A stretch of 64,000 nt of DNA from a virus. The stretch is taken from positions 82,825 to 146,824 of the IMG/VR virus record IMGVR_UViG_3300006086_000006. One strand, written 5' to 3'. Below, piece by piece: positions 63,454-64,000 of this stretch (position 1 is its first letter; each line of letters starts with the position of its first letter). The notes under the pieces were generated by a model, which saw nothing but the letters and a program-made list of their open reading frames with translations, ran no database searches and was not told the DNA's origin. Position numbers and translations under genes: made by a program.

Positions 63454-63731
63454 TACAAACTAACACTATTTGTCCTGAATTCGGAGATGATGTAGCAACT
63501 TTAAAAATTCTGGAAATTCTGATTGATAATATCGGACTTAGACACGAAGAACTAAAACCAGGCACCGAATTAGCTGCACTAGGTGTAGATAGTTTAGACG
63601 TTGTTGAAGTGGTTATGGAATTGGAAGATGCGTTTGACATTGAAATTCAAGATGAAGAACTCCATGATGTTAATACTATTCAAGACCTGATCCATGTTGT
63701 TAATGAGCATATCAGTTTGAAGACAGCCTAA
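63444..63731 (+). CDS. Acyl carrier protein
   Basis: 95 residues with the canonical four-helix ACP pattern and the phosphopantetheine attachment site GVDSLDVVEVVMELED. The host ACP synthase could attach the prosthetic group. ACP carries acyl chains in fatty-acid or polyketide synthesis; why a phage would make one is unclear. It begins within the previous gene and is followed by a third ACP-like gene. Confidence 0.75.
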   Translation: MQVIQTNTICPEFGDDVATLKILEILIDNIGLRHEELKPGTELAALGVDSLDVVEVVMELEDAFDIEIQDEELHDVNTIQDLIHVVNEHISLKTA

Positions 63732-63760
63732 CATAGTTTTTCATACAACAGGAGTTTGTT

Positions 63761-64000
63761 ATGGATATTCGTGCCACAGTATATAGCGAATTAAGTAAGT
63801 TTGTAGGCAACCGTAGATTCGATGATAGTACGCAGATAAAATCACTGTGTGGTACAATAGATTCTCTTGCCTCTTTTTCAGTATTGCTGGAACACGAATT
63901 AAAAATAACAATACCTGCAAAGGCTATAATGGATTGGCAAGTAGTCCAAGATGCTGTAGTGTCTTGTAAGCTAATAAGTTTATCCAATGCAAATAAAAAA
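63761..64000 (+). CDS. ACP-like protein, truncated by window end
   Basis: At least 80 codons, open to the end of the window, with AGGAG upstream of the ATG at 63761. GTIDSLASFSVLLEHELKITIPAK keeps the DSL carrier site and matches ACP helix II. The C-terminal part is out of the window. This is the third ACP-like gene in a row. Confidence 0.55.
   Translation, partial: MDIRATVYSELSKFVGNRRFDDSTQIKSLCGTIDSLASFSVLLEHELKITIPAKAIMDWQVVQDAVVSCKLISLSNANKK

Noticed and set aside
1-64000. Whole-genome recoding of TAG
   Set aside because: Eight genes use TAG as their last codon with another stop or gene start soon after, and conserved genes are not broken by TAG, so the standard code is used; only local suppression is considered.

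Overview
This window looks like an internal segment of a large (probably jumbo) tailed phage with a contractile tail (myovirus morphology) infecting a Gram-negative bacterium. Every supported gene is on the + strand. Genes are packed with ATGA/TAATG-type overlaps, base composition is AT-rich throughout, and two contractile-sheath genes, tail tubes, baseplate proteins, a prohead protease and a major capsid protein are present. Terminase and portal are not seen and presumably lie outside. The exact phage group and host cannot be fixed from sequence alone.

Layout. (1) 57-6615: replication/accessory genes: a sliding-clamp-like protein, an SF2 helicase with an N-terminal Cys4 motif, a J-domain protein and small membrane proteins. 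(2) 6715-26136: tail sheath 1, then a long adhesin/fibre block: a 1616-residue fibre with 13 tandem Ig-like repeats, a 1283-residue collagen-like/coiled fibre, SPRY-like, DUF4376-like and beta-propeller proteins. An NAD-dependent DNA ligase is embedded in this block. (3) 26141-29931: an accessory island that starts with an atypical tRNA carrying a CUA (amber-reading) anticodon, followed by a 2OG-Fe(II) oxygenase-like gene, a HAD phosphatase, small ORFs and a GT2-TPR glycosyltransferase. Two places just downstream of the tRNA have in-frame TAG codons that would join or extend ORFs if suppressed. (4) 29972-37983: head genes (a basic internal-protein candidate, prohead protease, an acidic scaffold-like protein, a decoration-like protein and the major capsid protein) interrupted by an Acb1-like 2H phosphoesterase (anti-CBASS candidate). 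(5) 38104-39117: GIY-YIG homing endonuclease whose ribosome binding site sits in a hairpin loop. (6) 39241-52993: tail: sheath 2, two tube-like proteins, two T4_baseplate-family paralogues, a glycine-zipper tape-measure candidate, a LysM/gp53-like wedge and a hub. (7) 53039-55923: nucleotide metabolism (dCMP deaminase, dimeric dUTPase) and RNase HI. (8) 55937-64000: many small uncharacterised genes, a GNAT acetyltransferase, a C39-like cysteine peptidase, two structured non-coding regions and, at the right edge, a run of three acyl-carrier-protein-like genes, the last cut by the window end.

Working together: regions 2, 4 and 6 build the capsid, contractile tail and an elaborate adsorption apparatus. 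Regions 1 and 7 support DNA replication and thymidylate supply (dCMP to dUMP by deaminase, dUTP to dUMP by dUTPase). The accessory islands look like host-takeover or defence-counteracting modules. The most unusual parts are the amber-tRNA neighbourhood, the ACP trio with the C39 peptidase, and the two structured RNA-like intergenic regions near 61.3 and 62.4 kb.
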